A DNA stretch of 64,000 nt from JAKFDI01 sp036676235 (GCA_036676235.1 JAKFDI010000103.1:186001-250000), one strand, 5' to 3'; shown: positions 17,177 to 30,720, numbered from the stretch's first letter. Numbers and translations: made by a program. The notes: a model not told the origin generated them from the letters alone.

Positions 17177-18082
17177 CTATGTGCGCGCCGAGCCGACGAA
17201 GAGTTCGGCCACCGTTCGGCGCAGCCACACGTTGCCGGCATCGACGTTGAAGCGCTCGTGCCAGTGCTGCTTGACCTTGTACGAGGGCATGGGCACCGGC
17301 ACGGAAAGCAGCTGGACCGGCGCCTGCGAGGCCAAGGTTTCGCCCAGCAGCCGCGGAACGATCACGAGGAGTTCCGTCTGCGCGACGATGCGCGCCACGC
17401 CGAGGAAGCTCGGCACGCGCAACACCGCGCGCCGTTCGATCTTGTGCTTTGCGAGCACCTTCTCGACGATCGAGTGACCCGTGCCCGAGGTGGTGACCAC
17501 GACGTGGCCTTCAGCGCAGAACGCGCGGCGGGTGAGCTTGGACTTCACCCGTGGATGCGCTGTCGCGGCCAGGCAGACGAAGTCCTGCACGAAGAGCGCC
17601 TGCTGGTAGAAGCCGGCTTCCAGCGCTGGCGTGAACCCGATGGCGAGATCGACATCGCCTGACTCCAGGCGCCGCCGGCTGTCCGCCCCGATGTTTTCGG
17701 CCTCGATGCTCACGCCCGGCGCCACCTGCTGAAGGTGGTTGATGAGCCGCGGCAGCAGCACGATCTCGCTGATGTCCGTCATGCAGATGCGGAACCTGCG
17801 CTCCTCCTGCCCGGGGACGAACGCGCTGCGGGTGCCGCGTGCCGTGGCGAGGCGCGCCAGCGCTTCGGCCAGATCCGGATAGATGCGCTGCGCATGCGGC
17901 GTCGGCTCCATGCCGCGCGAGGTGCGGCTGAACAGCGGATCGTCGAAATGCCGGCGCAGCTTGCCCAGCGCAATGCTGGCGCTCGCCTGTGCCATGCCGA
18001 GCCGCTGGGCCGCGCGCGACACGCTTTGCGTGCGGTACACCTCGACGAACACGCCGAGCCATTCGAGGTCGAGCTTTGCCAC
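17177..18082 (-). CDS. LysR-family transcriptional regulator
   Basis: Product of 301 aa starting at GTG 18082 (VAKLDLEWLGVFVEVY), with GAGG just upstream. The winged HTH covers about residues 5-65 (VSRAAQRLGMAQASASIALG), followed by a periplasmic-binding-like effector domain. The length is typical for the family. It is divergent from the MobA-like hydroxylase, so it probably regulates that gene in response to an aromatic substrate. The shared 129-bp region contains an AT-richer imperfect dyad near 18091-18106. Confidence 0.9.
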   Translation of the reverse strand: MAKLDLEWLGVFVEVYRTQSVSRAAQRLGMAQASASIALGKLRRHFDDPLFSRTSRGMEPTPHAQRIYPDLAEALARLATARGTRSAFVPGQEERRFRICMTDISEIVLLPRLINHLQQVAPGVSIEAENIGADSRRRLESGDVDLAIGFTPALEAGFYQQALFVQDFVCLAATAHPRVKSKLTRRAFCAEGHVVVTTSGTGHSIVEKVLAKHKIERRAVLRVPSFLGVARIVAQTELLVIVPRLLGETLASQAPVQLLSVPVPMPSYKVKQHWHERFNVDAGNVWLRRTVAELFVGSART

Positions 18083-18129
18083 CGAACCCTCTATACGAAA
18101 ACGATATGAGAAGTATCTGCTTTCATGGT

Positions 18130-18157
18130 TTGACGCAATCTTGATGCGGGTCAATAG
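18130..18157 (+). promoter_or_regulatory. Possible sigma-70 promoter for the MobA-like gene
   Basis: TTGACG (18130-18135) is followed by a 16-bp spacer and CAATAG (18152-18157), about 55 bp before the start codon. The -35 is good and the -10 poor, as expected for an activator-dependent promoter next to a LysR gene. Confidence 0.3.
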
Positions 18158-18211
18158 TTCGCGGTGGCGCGAGCGCCGAGCCCTGCCGCGCGAGATCACG
18201 AAAGAAGAGAG

Positions 18212-20134
18212 ATGCAGTTCCATCTGAATGGCTTCGTCCCCGGCGATCCCCACATCGCCGAACCGTCCGCCCTGGCTGCTGCGCACACCGATGCCGCGCC
18301 GACGCAGGTCGACGTGCTGATCGTCGGTTGCGGCCCCGCCGGCTTGACCTTGGCCGCGCAGCTGGCGGCGTTTCCCGACATCCGATGCTGCATCGTCGAG
18401 CAGAAGGACGGCCCGCTGATGCTCGGCCAGGCCGACGGCATTGCCTGCCGCACGATGGAGATGTTCGAGGCCTTCAACTTCAGCGAGCGGGTGCTGAAAG
18501 AGGCCTGCTGGATCAACGAGGTGACCTTCTGGAAGCCGGATGAGACGCAGCCCGACAGCATCGTGCGCCACGGCCGCGTGCAGGACACGGAAGACGGCCT
18601 GTCGGAGTTTCCGCATGTGGTGCTGAACCAGGCGCGGGTGCATGACTTCTATCTGGAGGTCATGCGCAATTCGCCGAGCCGGCTTGCGCCGCATTATTCG
18701 CGTCGCCTGCTGGATGTGGCGGTCGATCGCGAGGCGGCGGACTATCCGGTCACCGTGCGCATGGAGCGAACCGACGCCGCGCATGCCGGCCAGGTGGAAA
18801 CGGTATCGGCGCGCTATGTCGTCGGCTGCGACGGCGCACGCAGCGCGGTGCGCAAGTCCATCGGGCGCACGCTGGTGGGCGACTCGGCCAACCAGGCCTG
18901 GGGCGTGATGGACCTGCTGGCCGTGACCGACTTTCCCGACATCCGCTACAAGGCTGCGGTGCAGTCCGCGCAGGGCAACCTGCTGGTGATTCCGCGCGAG
19001 GGCGGCCATCTGGTGCGCCTGTATGTGGAGATGGAGAAGTTGAGTGATGCCGAGCGCGTCGCCAACCGAAACATCACGCTCGACCAGCTCATCGCAGCGG
19101 CGCAGCGCATCCTGCACCCCTACACGCTGGACGTGAAGGAGGTTCCCTGGTGGTCGGTGTACGAGATCGGCCAGCGCATCTGCGACAAGTACGACGATGT
19201 GCCTGGGCAGGAAACCGGCTCGCAGTTGCCGCGCGTGTTCATCGCCGGCGATGCCTGCCACACCCACAGCCCGAAGGCAGGGCAGGGCATGAACTTCTCC
19301 ATGCAGGACACCTTCAACCTGGGCTGGAAGCTCGCCGCCGTCTTGCGCGGGCAATGCGCACCGGCGCTGCTGCACAGCTACTCGGCCGAGCGCCAGGTCG
19401 TCGCGCAGGAACTGATCGACTTCGATCGCGCGTGGGCCAAGATGTTCAGTGATCGCCCGAAGCAGGGTGCCGACGGTGAATCGGGCGGTGTGGACCCGAA
19501 AGAGTTCCAGAAGTACTTCGAGCGGCACGGGCGCTTCACGGCCGGCATGGGCACGCACTACCGGCCGTCGGTGATCTGCGGGGAGGCGACTCACCAGCAC
19601 CTCGCCGCGGGTTTCGTGATCGGCACGCGCTTTCATTCCGCGCCGGTCGTGCGCATCACGGATGCCAGGCCGATGCAGCTGGGGCACGCCGGCAAGGCCG
19701 ACGGCCGCTGGCGCCTGTATGCCTTTGCGGGCGCGAACGATCACGTGGATGGCGAAGGCGGTGTGCGCGCGCTGTGCAGCTTCCTGGCGCAATCGCCCGA
19801 TTCACCGGTGCGCAAGTACACCCGCCCGGGCGAGGACATTGACGCGGTCTTCGATCTGCGGGCCATCTTCCAGCCCAGCCACCGCGAACTCGCGATCGAA
19901 TCCGTGCCGGCCTTGCTGCTGCCGCAGAAGGGGTGCCACGGCTTGCGCGACTACGAAAAGGTCTTCTGTCCGGATCTGAAGAACGGCCCGGACATCTTCG
20001 ACCTGAGGGGCATCGACCGCGCGCAAGGCGCGCTGGTCGTCGTGCGGCCGGACCAGTACGTCGCCCACGTGCTGCCGCCGGCCGCGCATGCCGCGCTTGC
20101 GGAGTTCTTCGACGGCTTCATGCGGCCGAACTGA
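18212..20134 (+). CDS. mobA: FAD-dependent aromatic hydroxylase, MobA (3-hydroxybenzoate 4-monooxygenase)-like
   Basis: Product of 640 aa. It inserts a hydroxyl group into a phenolic ring using NAD(P)H and O2. The FAD-binding GCGPAGLTLA is near residues 38-47, the middle DG motif is VVGCDGARSAVRK, the second FAD motif is RVFIAGDACHTHSP, and a thioredoxin-like C-terminal domain is typical of the phenol 2-monooxygenase group. The N-terminus (MQFHLNGF) and overall length resemble MobA of Comamonas, which converts 3-hydroxybenzoate to protocatechuate. Phenol 2-monooxygenase or another phenol hydroxylase remains possible. Start ATG 18212 is chosen because the longer frame from 18164 has a low-complexity, poorly conserved leader. 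It is divergent from the LysR gene. Confidence 0.8.
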   Translation: MQFHLNGFVPGDPHIAEPSALAAAHTDAAPTQVDVLIVGCGPAGLTLAAQLAAFPDIRCCIVEQKDGPLMLGQADGIACRTMEMFEAFNFSERVLKEACWINEVTFWKPDETQPDSIVRHGRVQDTEDGLSEFPHVVLNQARVHDFYLEVMRNSPSRLAPHYSRRLLDVAVDREAADYPVTVRMERTDAAHAGQVETVSARYVVGCDGARSAVRKSIGRTLVGDSANQAWGVMDLLAVTDFPDIRYKAAVQSAQGNLLVIPREGGHLVRLYVEMEKLSDAERVANRNITLDQLIAAAQRILHPYTLDVKEVPWWSVYEIGQRICDKYDDVPGQETGSQLPRVFIAGDACHTHSPKAGQGMNFSMQDTFNLGWKLAAVLRGQCAPALLHSYSAERQVVAQELIDFDRAWAKMFSDRPKQGADGESGGVDPKEFQKYFERHGRFTAGMGTHYRPSVICGEATHQHLAAGFVIGTRFHSAPVVRITDARPMQLGHAGKADGRWRLYAFAGANDHVDGEGGVRALCSFLAQSPDSPVRKYTRPGEDIDAVFDLRAIFQPSHRELAIESVPALLLPQKGCHGLRDYEKVFCPDLKNGPDIFDLRGIDRAQGALVVVRPDQYVAHVLPPAAHAALAEFFDGFMRPN

Positions 20135-20155
20135 GGCTTGCGTTCGTGAACGCGC

Positions 20156-21187
20156 GTGCAGGCTCACGCCGGCGCATGCGCGGGAAAAACCGGGTGGAGC
20201 CCCACCGCCGCCGACGCGGAATGGTTCGCACCCAGCCGTGCTGCCGCCATCGGCACCTCGCGCATGCCCAGCCTGCTGCGCGAGGACTACGTGGCGAACA
20301 TGAACGACAGCCACTGGCTCGCCAACCCGGCGCAGCCGCTCACCGGCTTCCCGCTCCTCGTCGGACCCGAGGGCACCCAGGCGCAGAGCTTCCGCACGCG
20401 CCTCGGTCACCTGATCGCGCAGGGCCGCATCGCCGGCACCGACGGCGCCGGGCTCGCCGGCGCGACGGTCGACACCGTGAAGTCGGTGGTGCTGAACAGC
20501 CGCGTCTACACCGCCGAATTGTTCAAGGATGAGGCGCTCGCGATGGTCTGCGACACGCCGCCTGCGAACGCCGACGTCGGCGAAGCCTGCACCGTGCTCG
20601 CGGCCTGGAACGACACCGGCAACGCCGACGCGCGCGGTGCGCATGTGTGGGATGAGTTCTGGAACCGCGCCAATGACATCGCCGCCGCCGACCTCTACAC
20701 CGTGCCCTTCGATCCGGCCGACCCGGTGAACACGCCGCGCGGCCTGAAGCCCACGGCGGAGACGGCGTTGAAGACCGCATTCCAGGCGGCGGTGGCCTAC
20801 GTGAAGTCGACGCCCTGCGCCCTCGATGCGCAGCGCTCGGAATACCTGTTCGCCACCCGCGCCGGCAGCCCGATCGGCCTGTACGGCGGCTGCGGCGGCG
20901 TGGGCTACTTCACCATCGCCTGCTCCGACAACGCGCTGGCTGACGGCGGCTACACGATGGACGGCGATCCGAACGGCAACAGCTACATGCAGATCGTTCG
21001 TTTCACCGACGGCGGCGGCGTCGAGGCCCACACCTTCCTCACGCACGGCCAGCCCGAGGACACCGCCTTGCCGGTCGCTGCGGCCTACACGCAGGCGTAC
21101 GCGCAAAAGGCGTGGGTGCGGCAGCCGTTCACCGACAGCGAGATCGCGGCAAGCCCCGGCCTGCAGACGCAAAAGATCAGCGAGTAG
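20156..21187 (+). pseudogene. 5'-truncated penicillin/acyl-homoserine-lactone acylase family gene
   Basis: The frame matches only the C-terminal part of an Ntn-hydrolase acylase. MPSLLREDYVANMNDSHWLA (from 20264) is followed by NPAQPLTGFP, VLAAWNDTG, and a C-terminal half ending before 21187. The pro-sequence, alpha subunit and N-terminal nucleophile Ser of the beta subunit are missing. About 340 codons remain of the roughly 780-850 usual for the family. It begins directly behind the MobA-like gene with no ribosome-binding site, as if a rearrangement removed the 5' half. It cannot be an active acylase in this form. Confidence 0.7.
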
Positions 21188-21290
21188 GCCTTCACGCGCC
21201 CGCGCGGCCCATGCGGTCGCGCGGGCGAGACGCTCGACCGGTGGAGATCGGCGCGCCGCGGTGATCCGCATTTCGCGGACTCGGCGCTAT

Positions 21291-21309
21291 GATGAGAACA
21301 ATTCTCATC
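21291..21309 (+). promoter_or_regulatory. Fur box upstream of the DUF3649-PepSY cluster
   Basis: GATGAGAACAATTCTCATC is a perfect 8-bp inverted repeat with a 3-bp centre and resembles the Fur consensus (GATAATGATAATCATTATC). Its position about 85 bp before the chosen DUF3649 start predicts iron-dependent repression of the three downstream genes. Confidence 0.75.
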
Positions 21310-21393
21310 CGCATCTTCGATCGAGATCGGCAGCCGGTGGTCGCATCCACCGGAACGCGCCGCGACGATCCCGATGCACCGCGTCCGTCCGTC

Positions 21394-21690
21394 ATGCGCC
21401 TTCACGCCCCCAACCCCTGGCAGATCGCCTCCCGCGTCGCCGCGAGCCTGCTCGGCGGCTATGCGTTCATGTGGGGCTTCGCCACGCTGGGAATTGCTCT
21501 GCTGCTGCGCGCCGGCATGCCGTATGACGATGCGCAGACGCTGGCCTATCTGCTCGCCTTCCTGGTGTTCCTCGCGGCGTTCTGCTGGTCGTTCGCTGCG
21601 GCGAGCGTCAGGCGTGTGTGGATCACGCTCGCCGCAGGCGGTGCGGTGATGACAGGCGCGGCCTGGCTGCTCACACGAACGCTGGCCTGA
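21394..21690 (+). CDS. DUF3649 membrane protein of an iron-uptake cluster
   Basis: Product of 98 aa from ATG 21394 with three predicted membrane helices (ASRVAASLLGGYAFMWGFAT, TLAYLLAFLVFLAAFCWSFA and ITLAAGGAVMTGAAWLL). The earlier in-frame ATG at 21289 would place the Fur box inside the coding region, so the internal start is preferred, although it has no clear ribosome-binding site. Such proteins usually sit between TonB-dependent siderophore receptors and PepSY proteins. No receptor gene is present upstream here. Molecular role unknown. Confidence 0.7.
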   Translation: MRLHAPNPWQIASRVAASLLGGYAFMWGFATLGIALLLRAGMPYDDAQTLAYLLAFLVFLAAFCWSFAAASVRRVWITLAAGGAVMTGAAWLLTRTLA

Positions 21691-21723
21691 GCGGGCCCGG
21701 CACCCTGATCGACGGAGTTCCGC

Positions 21724-23401
<1,678 letters not shown>

Positions 23402-23409
<8 letters not shown>

Positions 23410-23722
23410 AGCGCTGATGCTTGTGATGGCCTGGCTCGCCACGTTGGCCGGCATGGGCTGGTTCGCGCTCGCCATGGAAGCGCACTGGCAGCAGGTGTGC
23501 GGCGGCGGCACGCCGCCGGCGGGACTGCTGCGCGTGCTGGGCGCGGCGGCGCTGCTCGTCTCGCTGATGCTGTGCCTCGCCGCCGACCATGTGTCGACGG
23601 CCGCGATGGTGTGGGTGTTGATGCTGACCGCCGCAGCGCTGGCGGTGGCCTTCACGCTGAGCTGGCGGCCCCGGGTGTTGGCGCCACTCGCTGGCAGGGT
23701 GGGCGCCGCACAGCGCCGCTGA
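23402..23722 (+). CDS. DUF3325 membrane protein
   Basis: Product of 106 aa from GTG 23402, overlapping the PepSY gene by 8 bp, with GGAG at 23391-23394 giving a 7-bp spacing. Three predicted helices (LMLVMAWLATLAGMGWFALA, LLRVLGAAALLVSLMLCLAA, AAMVWVLMLTAAALAVAFT). It is the usual third member of DUF3649-PepSY-DUF3325 iron clusters. Function unknown. Confidence 0.75.
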
Positions 23723-23728
23723 CGCGTC

Positions 23729-26521
<2,793 letters not shown>

Positions 26522-26564
26522 GGTCGGAGGGCGAAGCGAAGGCGCGTGGATGCTAGCGCGCGTG

Positions 26565-26582
26565 AGTGCAAGGCCTTGCACT
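26565..26582. promoter_or_regulatory. 18-bp perfect palindrome between ppc and hemC
   Basis: AGTGCAAGGCCTTGCACT is perfectly self-complementary and lies midway between the divergent ppc and hemC starts. It is flanked by a longer inverted repeat, GGATGCTAGC (26548-26557) and GCTAGCATCC (26602-26611), so it is a candidate operator for a dimeric regulator. Confidence 0.45.
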
Positions 26583-26609
26583 TGGCGCGAGAAAACCGCC
26601 TGCTAGCAT
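26582..26609 (+). promoter_or_regulatory. Likely hemC promoter
   Basis: TTGGCG (26582-26587), a 16-bp spacer and an extended -10, TGCTAGCAT (TAGCAT at 26604-26609). Transcription would start at about 26616-26617, at the hemC ATG itself. That suggests a leaderless mRNA and fits the absence of a ribosome-binding site. Confidence 0.45.
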
Positions 26610-26616
26610 CCTTGCG

Positions 26617-27555
26617 ATGAGCCGACCCGTCACCATCGCCACCCGTGAAAGCCGCCTCGCGCTCTGGCAGGCCGAGCATGTGCGCAAGCTGCTGCAAACG
26701 CGCTTCGGCCTGCAAGTCGAGCTGCTCGGCATGACCACGCGCGGCGACCAGATCCTCGACCGAACGCTCGCCAAGGTGGGCGGCAAGGGCCTGTTCGTGA
26801 AGGAGCTGGAAACCGCGCTCGAAGAAGGTCGCGCGGATCTGGCCGTGCATTCGCTCAAGGACGTGCCGATGGACCTGCCGCCGGGCTTCGAGCTCGCGGC
26901 AGTGCTGGAGCGCGAAGACCCGCGCGATGCCTTCGTCTCCAACCGCTTCGAGTCGCTGGCCGCCTTGCCGCAGGGTGCGGTGGTCGGCACCTCCAGCCTG
27001 CGCCGCGTCGTGCAGTTGCGGGCGCTGCGGCCCGATCTGCGCGTGGAACCGGTGCGCGGCAATCTCGACACGCGCCTGCGCAAGCTCGACGAAGGCGGCT
27101 ACGACGCCATCGTGCTGGCCGCGGCGGGGCTGATGCGTCTCGGCCTCGAAGCGCGCATTCGCTCGCGCTTCACCGTCGAGCAGATGATTCCCTGCGCGGG
27201 CCAGGGCGCGCTCGGCATCGAGGCGCGTGCCGATGCTGCGGCCTTGCTGCAGCAGCTCGGCAGCCTCACGCACCAGATGACGTCGCTCGCCGTGCAGGCC
27301 GAACGTGCCGTCTCGCGCGCGCTGGGCGGAAGCTGCAGCATGCCGCTCGCGGCACATGCGGTGTGGCAGGGCGAACGGCTCGCGCTGGCTGCGGCACTCG
27401 GCCATCCGTTGCTCACCGCGTCACCGCTGCTGCGCGTGAACCTGAGCGAAACCGTGGCCTCGGCCGAGGCCGCGCGCGCCATGGGCGAGCGGGCCGCGGC
27501 CCTGCTGCGCGCGCAGGGCGCGGCCGACTATCTCGCCGCAGCCGCGGCGGGTTGA
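26617..27555 (+). CDS. hemC: Porphobilinogen deaminase (hydroxymethylbilane synthase)
   Basis: Product of 312 aa starting MSRPVTIATRESRLALWQAE. It joins four porphobilinogen units into hydroxymethylbilane in tetrapyrrole synthesis. Diagnostic segments are TTRGDQILDR, LAVHSLKDVPM, GTSSLRR, VRGNLDTRLRKL, CAGQGALGIEAR and the dipyrromethane cofactor Cys240 in GGSCSMP. It is first in the hemC-hemD-hemX-hemY run, with hemD 11 bp downstream. It has no leader ribosome-binding site and a promoter that seems to end at the ATG. Confidence 0.97.
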   Translation: MSRPVTIATRESRLALWQAEHVRKLLQTRFGLQVELLGMTTRGDQILDRTLAKVGGKGLFVKELETALEEGRADLAVHSLKDVPMDLPPGFELAAVLEREDPRDAFVSNRFESLAALPQGAVVGTSSLRRVVQLRALRPDLRVEPVRGNLDTRLRKLDEGGYDAIVLAAAGLMRLGLEARIRSRFTVEQMIPCAGQGALGIEARADAAALLQQLGSLTHQMTSLAVQAERAVSRALGGSCSMPLAAHAVWQGERLALAAALGHPLLTASPLLRVNLSETVASAEAARAMGERAAALLRAQGAADYLAAAAAG

Positions 27556-27566
27556 GCACCGCGTCC

Positions 27567-28325
27567 ATGCAGGTCCTCGTGACCCGGCCGCAGGCGCAGG
27601 CCGCGGCGTGGGTGGCGCGGCTGGCCGAGCGCGGCATCGCGGCGAGCGCGCTGCCCTTGATCGACATCGCAGAGCCGGCCGATCCGGCGGCGGTCGATCG
27701 CGCCTGGCACTCGCTCCCTGCGTGCCGGCTGGTGATCTTCGTGAGCCCGAACGCGGCCGAGCGCTTCTTCGCGCATCGCCCCGGCGAGCGTGCGTGGCCG
27801 GACGATGTGCTCGCGGCCGCCGTCGGCCCAGGCACCGCGCAGGTCCTGCGTGAATGCGGCGTGCCGGTTGCAGCCGTGGTCGAGCCCGCCGCCGATGCGG
27901 CGCAGTTCGATTCCGAATCGCTGTGGCTGCAGTTGCGGCATCGCGACTGGTCCGGCACCAAGGTGCTGATCGTGCGCGGCGATGGCGGACGTGCGTGGCT
28001 CGCCGACATGCTCACGCAACACGGCGCGCAGGTGCAGTTCGTCTGCGCGTACCGCCGTCTGCCGCCGCGCTTCGACGACGAGCAGCAGCATCGCCTCGAG
28101 GCGGCGATCGCCCAGCCGGCGCAGCACCTGTGGTTCTTCAGCAGCTCGGAGGCCATCGATCACCTCGCTGCAGCGCGCCCGGCCGCGACATGGCAAGGCG
28201 CGTGTGCGCTCGCTACCCATCCGCGCATTGCCGAGCGTGCGCGCCAGCAGGGTTTCGGCAGCGTGCACACCTGCCGGCCCAGCCTCGACGCCGTGGTCGC
28301 CTGCATACAATCGATCGCATCGTGA
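27567..28325 (+). CDS. hemD: Uroporphyrinogen-III synthase
   Basis: Product of 252 aa from ATG 27567. It cyclises hydroxymethylbilane with D-ring inversion to give uroporphyrinogen III. The sequence is divergent, as is normal for HemD, but has the N-terminal VLVTRPQAQAAAW, VIFVSPNAAERFF, a central LIVRGDGGRAWLADML and a late LWFFSSSEAIDHL. The stop overlaps the next gene as GTGA, so HemD and HemX are coupled; in related genomes they can be one fused protein. Confidence 0.93.
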   Translation: MQVLVTRPQAQAAAWVARLAERGIAASALPLIDIAEPADPAAVDRAWHSLPACRLVIFVSPNAAERFFAHRPGERAWPDDVLAAAVGPGTAQVLRECGVPVAAVVEPAADAAQFDSESLWLQLRHRDWSGTKVLIVRGDGGRAWLADMLTQHGAQVQFVCAYRRLPPRFDDEQQHRLEAAIAQPAQHLWFFSSSEAIDHLAAARPAATWQGACALATHPRIAERARQQGFGSVHTCRPSLDAVVACIQSIAS

Positions 28326-29437
28326 CCCTGCCCACCAACGACGCTCTCGCCCTGCCGCCGGTCGAGCCCGAATCCACCGCGGCGCCCGCGCACACTGCTC
28401 CGATTTCCCGTCGCGCGCGCTGGTTCTGGGCCGGCGCCGGCCTGCTGGCCGCGCTCTCGGTGGCCGGGCTCGTGGTCGCGTGGATGGCGCAGCAGCGCGT
28501 GCATCAGCTCGAACTCGAACTGGTGCGCCGCCAGCAGAACAGCCAGAGCCAGTCGACCGAAGCCAACGTCATCGCCAAGCAGGCCGAGGAGCAGGTGCGC
28601 GAGACCGCCGCCAAGGTGGCGTTGCTCGAAGCGCGCGTGGCCGAGGTGGCGCTGCAGCGCAGCCAGCTCGAGGAATTGATCCAGTCGCTCTCGCGCTCGC
28701 GCGACGAGAACATCCTCGGCGACGTGGAAGCCGCCATCCGCGTAGCCATGCAGCAGACGGCCATCAGCGGCAGCGCCGAGCCGCTGGTCGGCGCGCTGCG
28801 CCAGGCCGACGAGCGCCTCGCTCGCTACGACGAGCCACGCCTCGAAGGCGTGCGCCGCGCCATCGCGCGTGACCTCGACCGCGTGCGCGCCGCCGCCGTG
28901 GCCGATCTGCCCACGCTCGGCATCAAGCTCGACGAGGCCGTGCGGCTGGTCGACGAACTGCCGCTCATCTCCGTGGCCGAGCCGCGCCGGCAGGCACCGG
29001 CCGCTGCTGCCGCGCGTGCCCGCCAAGCCAGCGCGCCGGCCGATGGCGGCCCATCGTGGCTGCGCGGCTGGAACGACGCCTGGAGCGCCGTCACCGAACG
29101 CATCTGGTCGGAAGTGAAGTCGCTGGTGCGCGTCACGCGCATCGACCATCCCGAGGCGATGCTCGTCGCGCCCGAGCAGGCGTACTTCCTGCGCGAGAAC
29201 CTCAAGCTGCGGCTGCTGACGGCGCGGCTTTCGCTGATGAGCCGCCAGTTCGACACCGCGCAGGCCGATCTGCAAGGTGCGCTGCGCACGCTGGAGCGCT
29301 ACTTCGAGAAGGGCTCGCGCCGCACCGTCTATGCGAGCGAGCTGATCCGCCAGGTCGCCGAGCAGGCGCGCCACGGCGGCGTGCCGCGACCCGACGACAC
29401 ACTGGCCGCGCTGGCCGCCGCCGTCGCGGGGCGCTGA
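28322..29437 (+). CDS. hemX: Uroporphyrinogen-III C-methyltransferase-like HemX membrane protein
   Basis: Product of 371 aa from GTG 28322, overlapping the hemD stop. A cytoplasmic N-terminal tail is followed by one membrane helix (about residues 37-57), then a long coiled coil (about 60-125, rich in Gln/Glu) and a helical periplasmic domain. HemX proteins were named uroporphyrinogen methyltransferases, but this domain lacks an obvious SAM-binding site, so a scaffold role at the membrane is more likely. It lies between hemD and hemY. Confidence 0.88.
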   Translation: MTLPTNDALALPPVEPESTAAPAHTAPISRRARWFWAGAGLLAALSVAGLVVAWMAQQRVHQLELELVRRQQNSQSQSTEANVIAKQAEEQVRETAAKVALLEARVAEVALQRSQLEELIQSLSRSRDENILGDVEAAIRVAMQQTAISGSAEPLVGALRQADERLARYDEPRLEGVRRAIARDLDRVRAAAVADLPTLGIKLDEAVRLVDELPLISVAEPRRQAPAAAAARARQASAPADGGPSWLRGWNDAWSAVTERIWSEVKSLVRVTRIDHPEAMLVAPEQAYFLRENLKLRLLTARLSLMSRQFDTAQADLQGALRTLERYFEKGSRRTVYASELIRQVAEQARHGGVPRPDDTLAALAAAVAGR

Positions 29438-29440
29438 GGC

Positions 29441-30688
29441 ATGCGCGCGATCGTCTGGTTCCTGCTGCTGTTTGCCGTCGCGGTCGTGGCCGCCACCACC
29501 TTCGGCACGAACGACGGGCTGGTCAGCATCTATTGGGGCAGCTGGCGCATCGACACGTCGCTGAACCTGTTCCTGCTGGCGCTCATCGGCACCTGCTTCG
29601 CCATCGTCACCGCCATCCAGGCCATCGGCTCCTTCACCGGACTGCCGCGGCGCGCACGGGCTTGGCGCGTGGCGCGGCGCGACCGTACCGCACAGGCGGT
29701 GCTGCGCGAGGCGCTGGCGCAGTATTTCGGCGGTCGCTACAGCCGCGCGCAGAGCGCCGCGCAGCGCGCGCTCGCCATCCAGGCAGACACGCCCGAACTC
29801 GGGCAAGACAACGAGTTCACCGTGCTCGGCCATCTGCTGGCCGCCGGCAGCGCGCATCGCATGCAGGACCGCGCGACGCGCGATGAGGAACTCGAGCGCG
29901 CATTGCAACTCGCGCGCGGCAGTGCTGCCGCGCGCCCGGCCGAGGAGGGTGCACGCCTGCTGGCTGCCGAATGGGCCATCGACGACCGCGACGCGACGCG
30001 CGCTCTGGCGCTGCTGGCCGACCTGCCGCCGGGCGTGGCGCGCCGCACGCACGCGCTGCGCCTGAAGTTGCAGGCCGCACGCCTCGGCCAGCATCCGCAG
30101 GAGGCGCTGAAGACCGCGCGGATGCTGGCCAAGCATCAGGGCTTCTCCAAGGAGGCGGCACTCGGCCTGCTGCGCTCGCTCGCGCTCGAATCGCTCGACG
30201 CCGCGCGCGACATCGATCAGCTGCGCCGCATCTGGCTGCAGTTCGACACGGCCGACCGGCGCGATGCCGTCGTCGCTGCCGGCGCGTCCACGCGCGCCGC
30301 CGCGCTCGGCTCGCCGGAGGAAGGGCGCGTCTGGATCAAGCCCTTCTGGGACCACCTCGACGACCTGGGCGCCGATGACCGGGCCATCCTCTGCGAGGCG
30401 CTCGTCACCGTGCTCGCCGGCATCGGCCCCGAGTGGTTGCCCAAGCTCGAAGCCGCGGCCCAGAGCTTCCCGCGCGAGGGCGCGGTGGCCTACGCCGTCG
30501 GCTGCGCACTCGCCGAGCGCCAGCTCTGGGGCAAGGCGCGTCCGCTGCTCGAAACCGCCGCCACCGACGCCGCGCTCACCCCGGCTGCACGCCGCCACGC
30601 CCTGTTGCGGCTGGCACAACTCGCCCAGGAACAGGGCGATGCCGAGCAGGCCGCCCGCTGCTACGAGGCCGCGGCACGGCTTGAGTAG
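29441..30688 (+). CDS. hemY: HemY, membrane TPR protein of heme biosynthesis
   Basis: Product of 415 aa, 3 bp after hemX. Two N-terminal helices (MRAIVWFLLLFAVAVVAATT and LNLFLLALIGTCFAIVTAIQ) form the HemY_N region, and helical TPR-like repeats follow to the C-terminus (for example ALAERQLWGKARPLLETA). This is the proteobacterial HemY associated with late heme synthesis, not the protoporphyrinogen oxidase of the same name. The tRNA promoter overlaps its last codons. Confidence 0.93.
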   Translation: MRAIVWFLLLFAVAVVAATTFGTNDGLVSIYWGSWRIDTSLNLFLLALIGTCFAIVTAIQAIGSFTGLPRRARAWRVARRDRTAQAVLREALAQYFGGRYSRAQSAAQRALAIQADTPELGQDNEFTVLGHLLAAGSAHRMQDRATRDEELERALQLARGSAAARPAEEGARLLAAEWAIDDRDATRALALLADLPPGVARRTHALRLKLQAARLGQHPQEALKTARMLAKHQGFSKEAALGLLRSLALESLDAARDIDQLRRIWLQFDTADRRDAVVAAGASTRAAALGSPEEGRVWIKPFWDHLDDLGADDRAILCEALVTVLAGIGPEWLPKLEAAAQSFPREGAVAYAVGCALAERQLWGKARPLLETAATDAALTPAARRHALLRLAQLAQEQGDAEQAARCYEAAARLE

Positions 30689-30710
30689 CTCATCGAGTAC
30701 CTGCTATACT
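30681..30710 (+). promoter_or_regulatory. Promoter of tRNA-Arg
   Basis: TTGAGT (30681-30686), an 18-bp spacer and TATACT (30705-30710). The start would be near 30717, just before the mature tRNA. The -35 overlaps the hemY stop codon. Confidence 0.6.
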
Positions 30711-30720
30711 TGTGGGCTAC

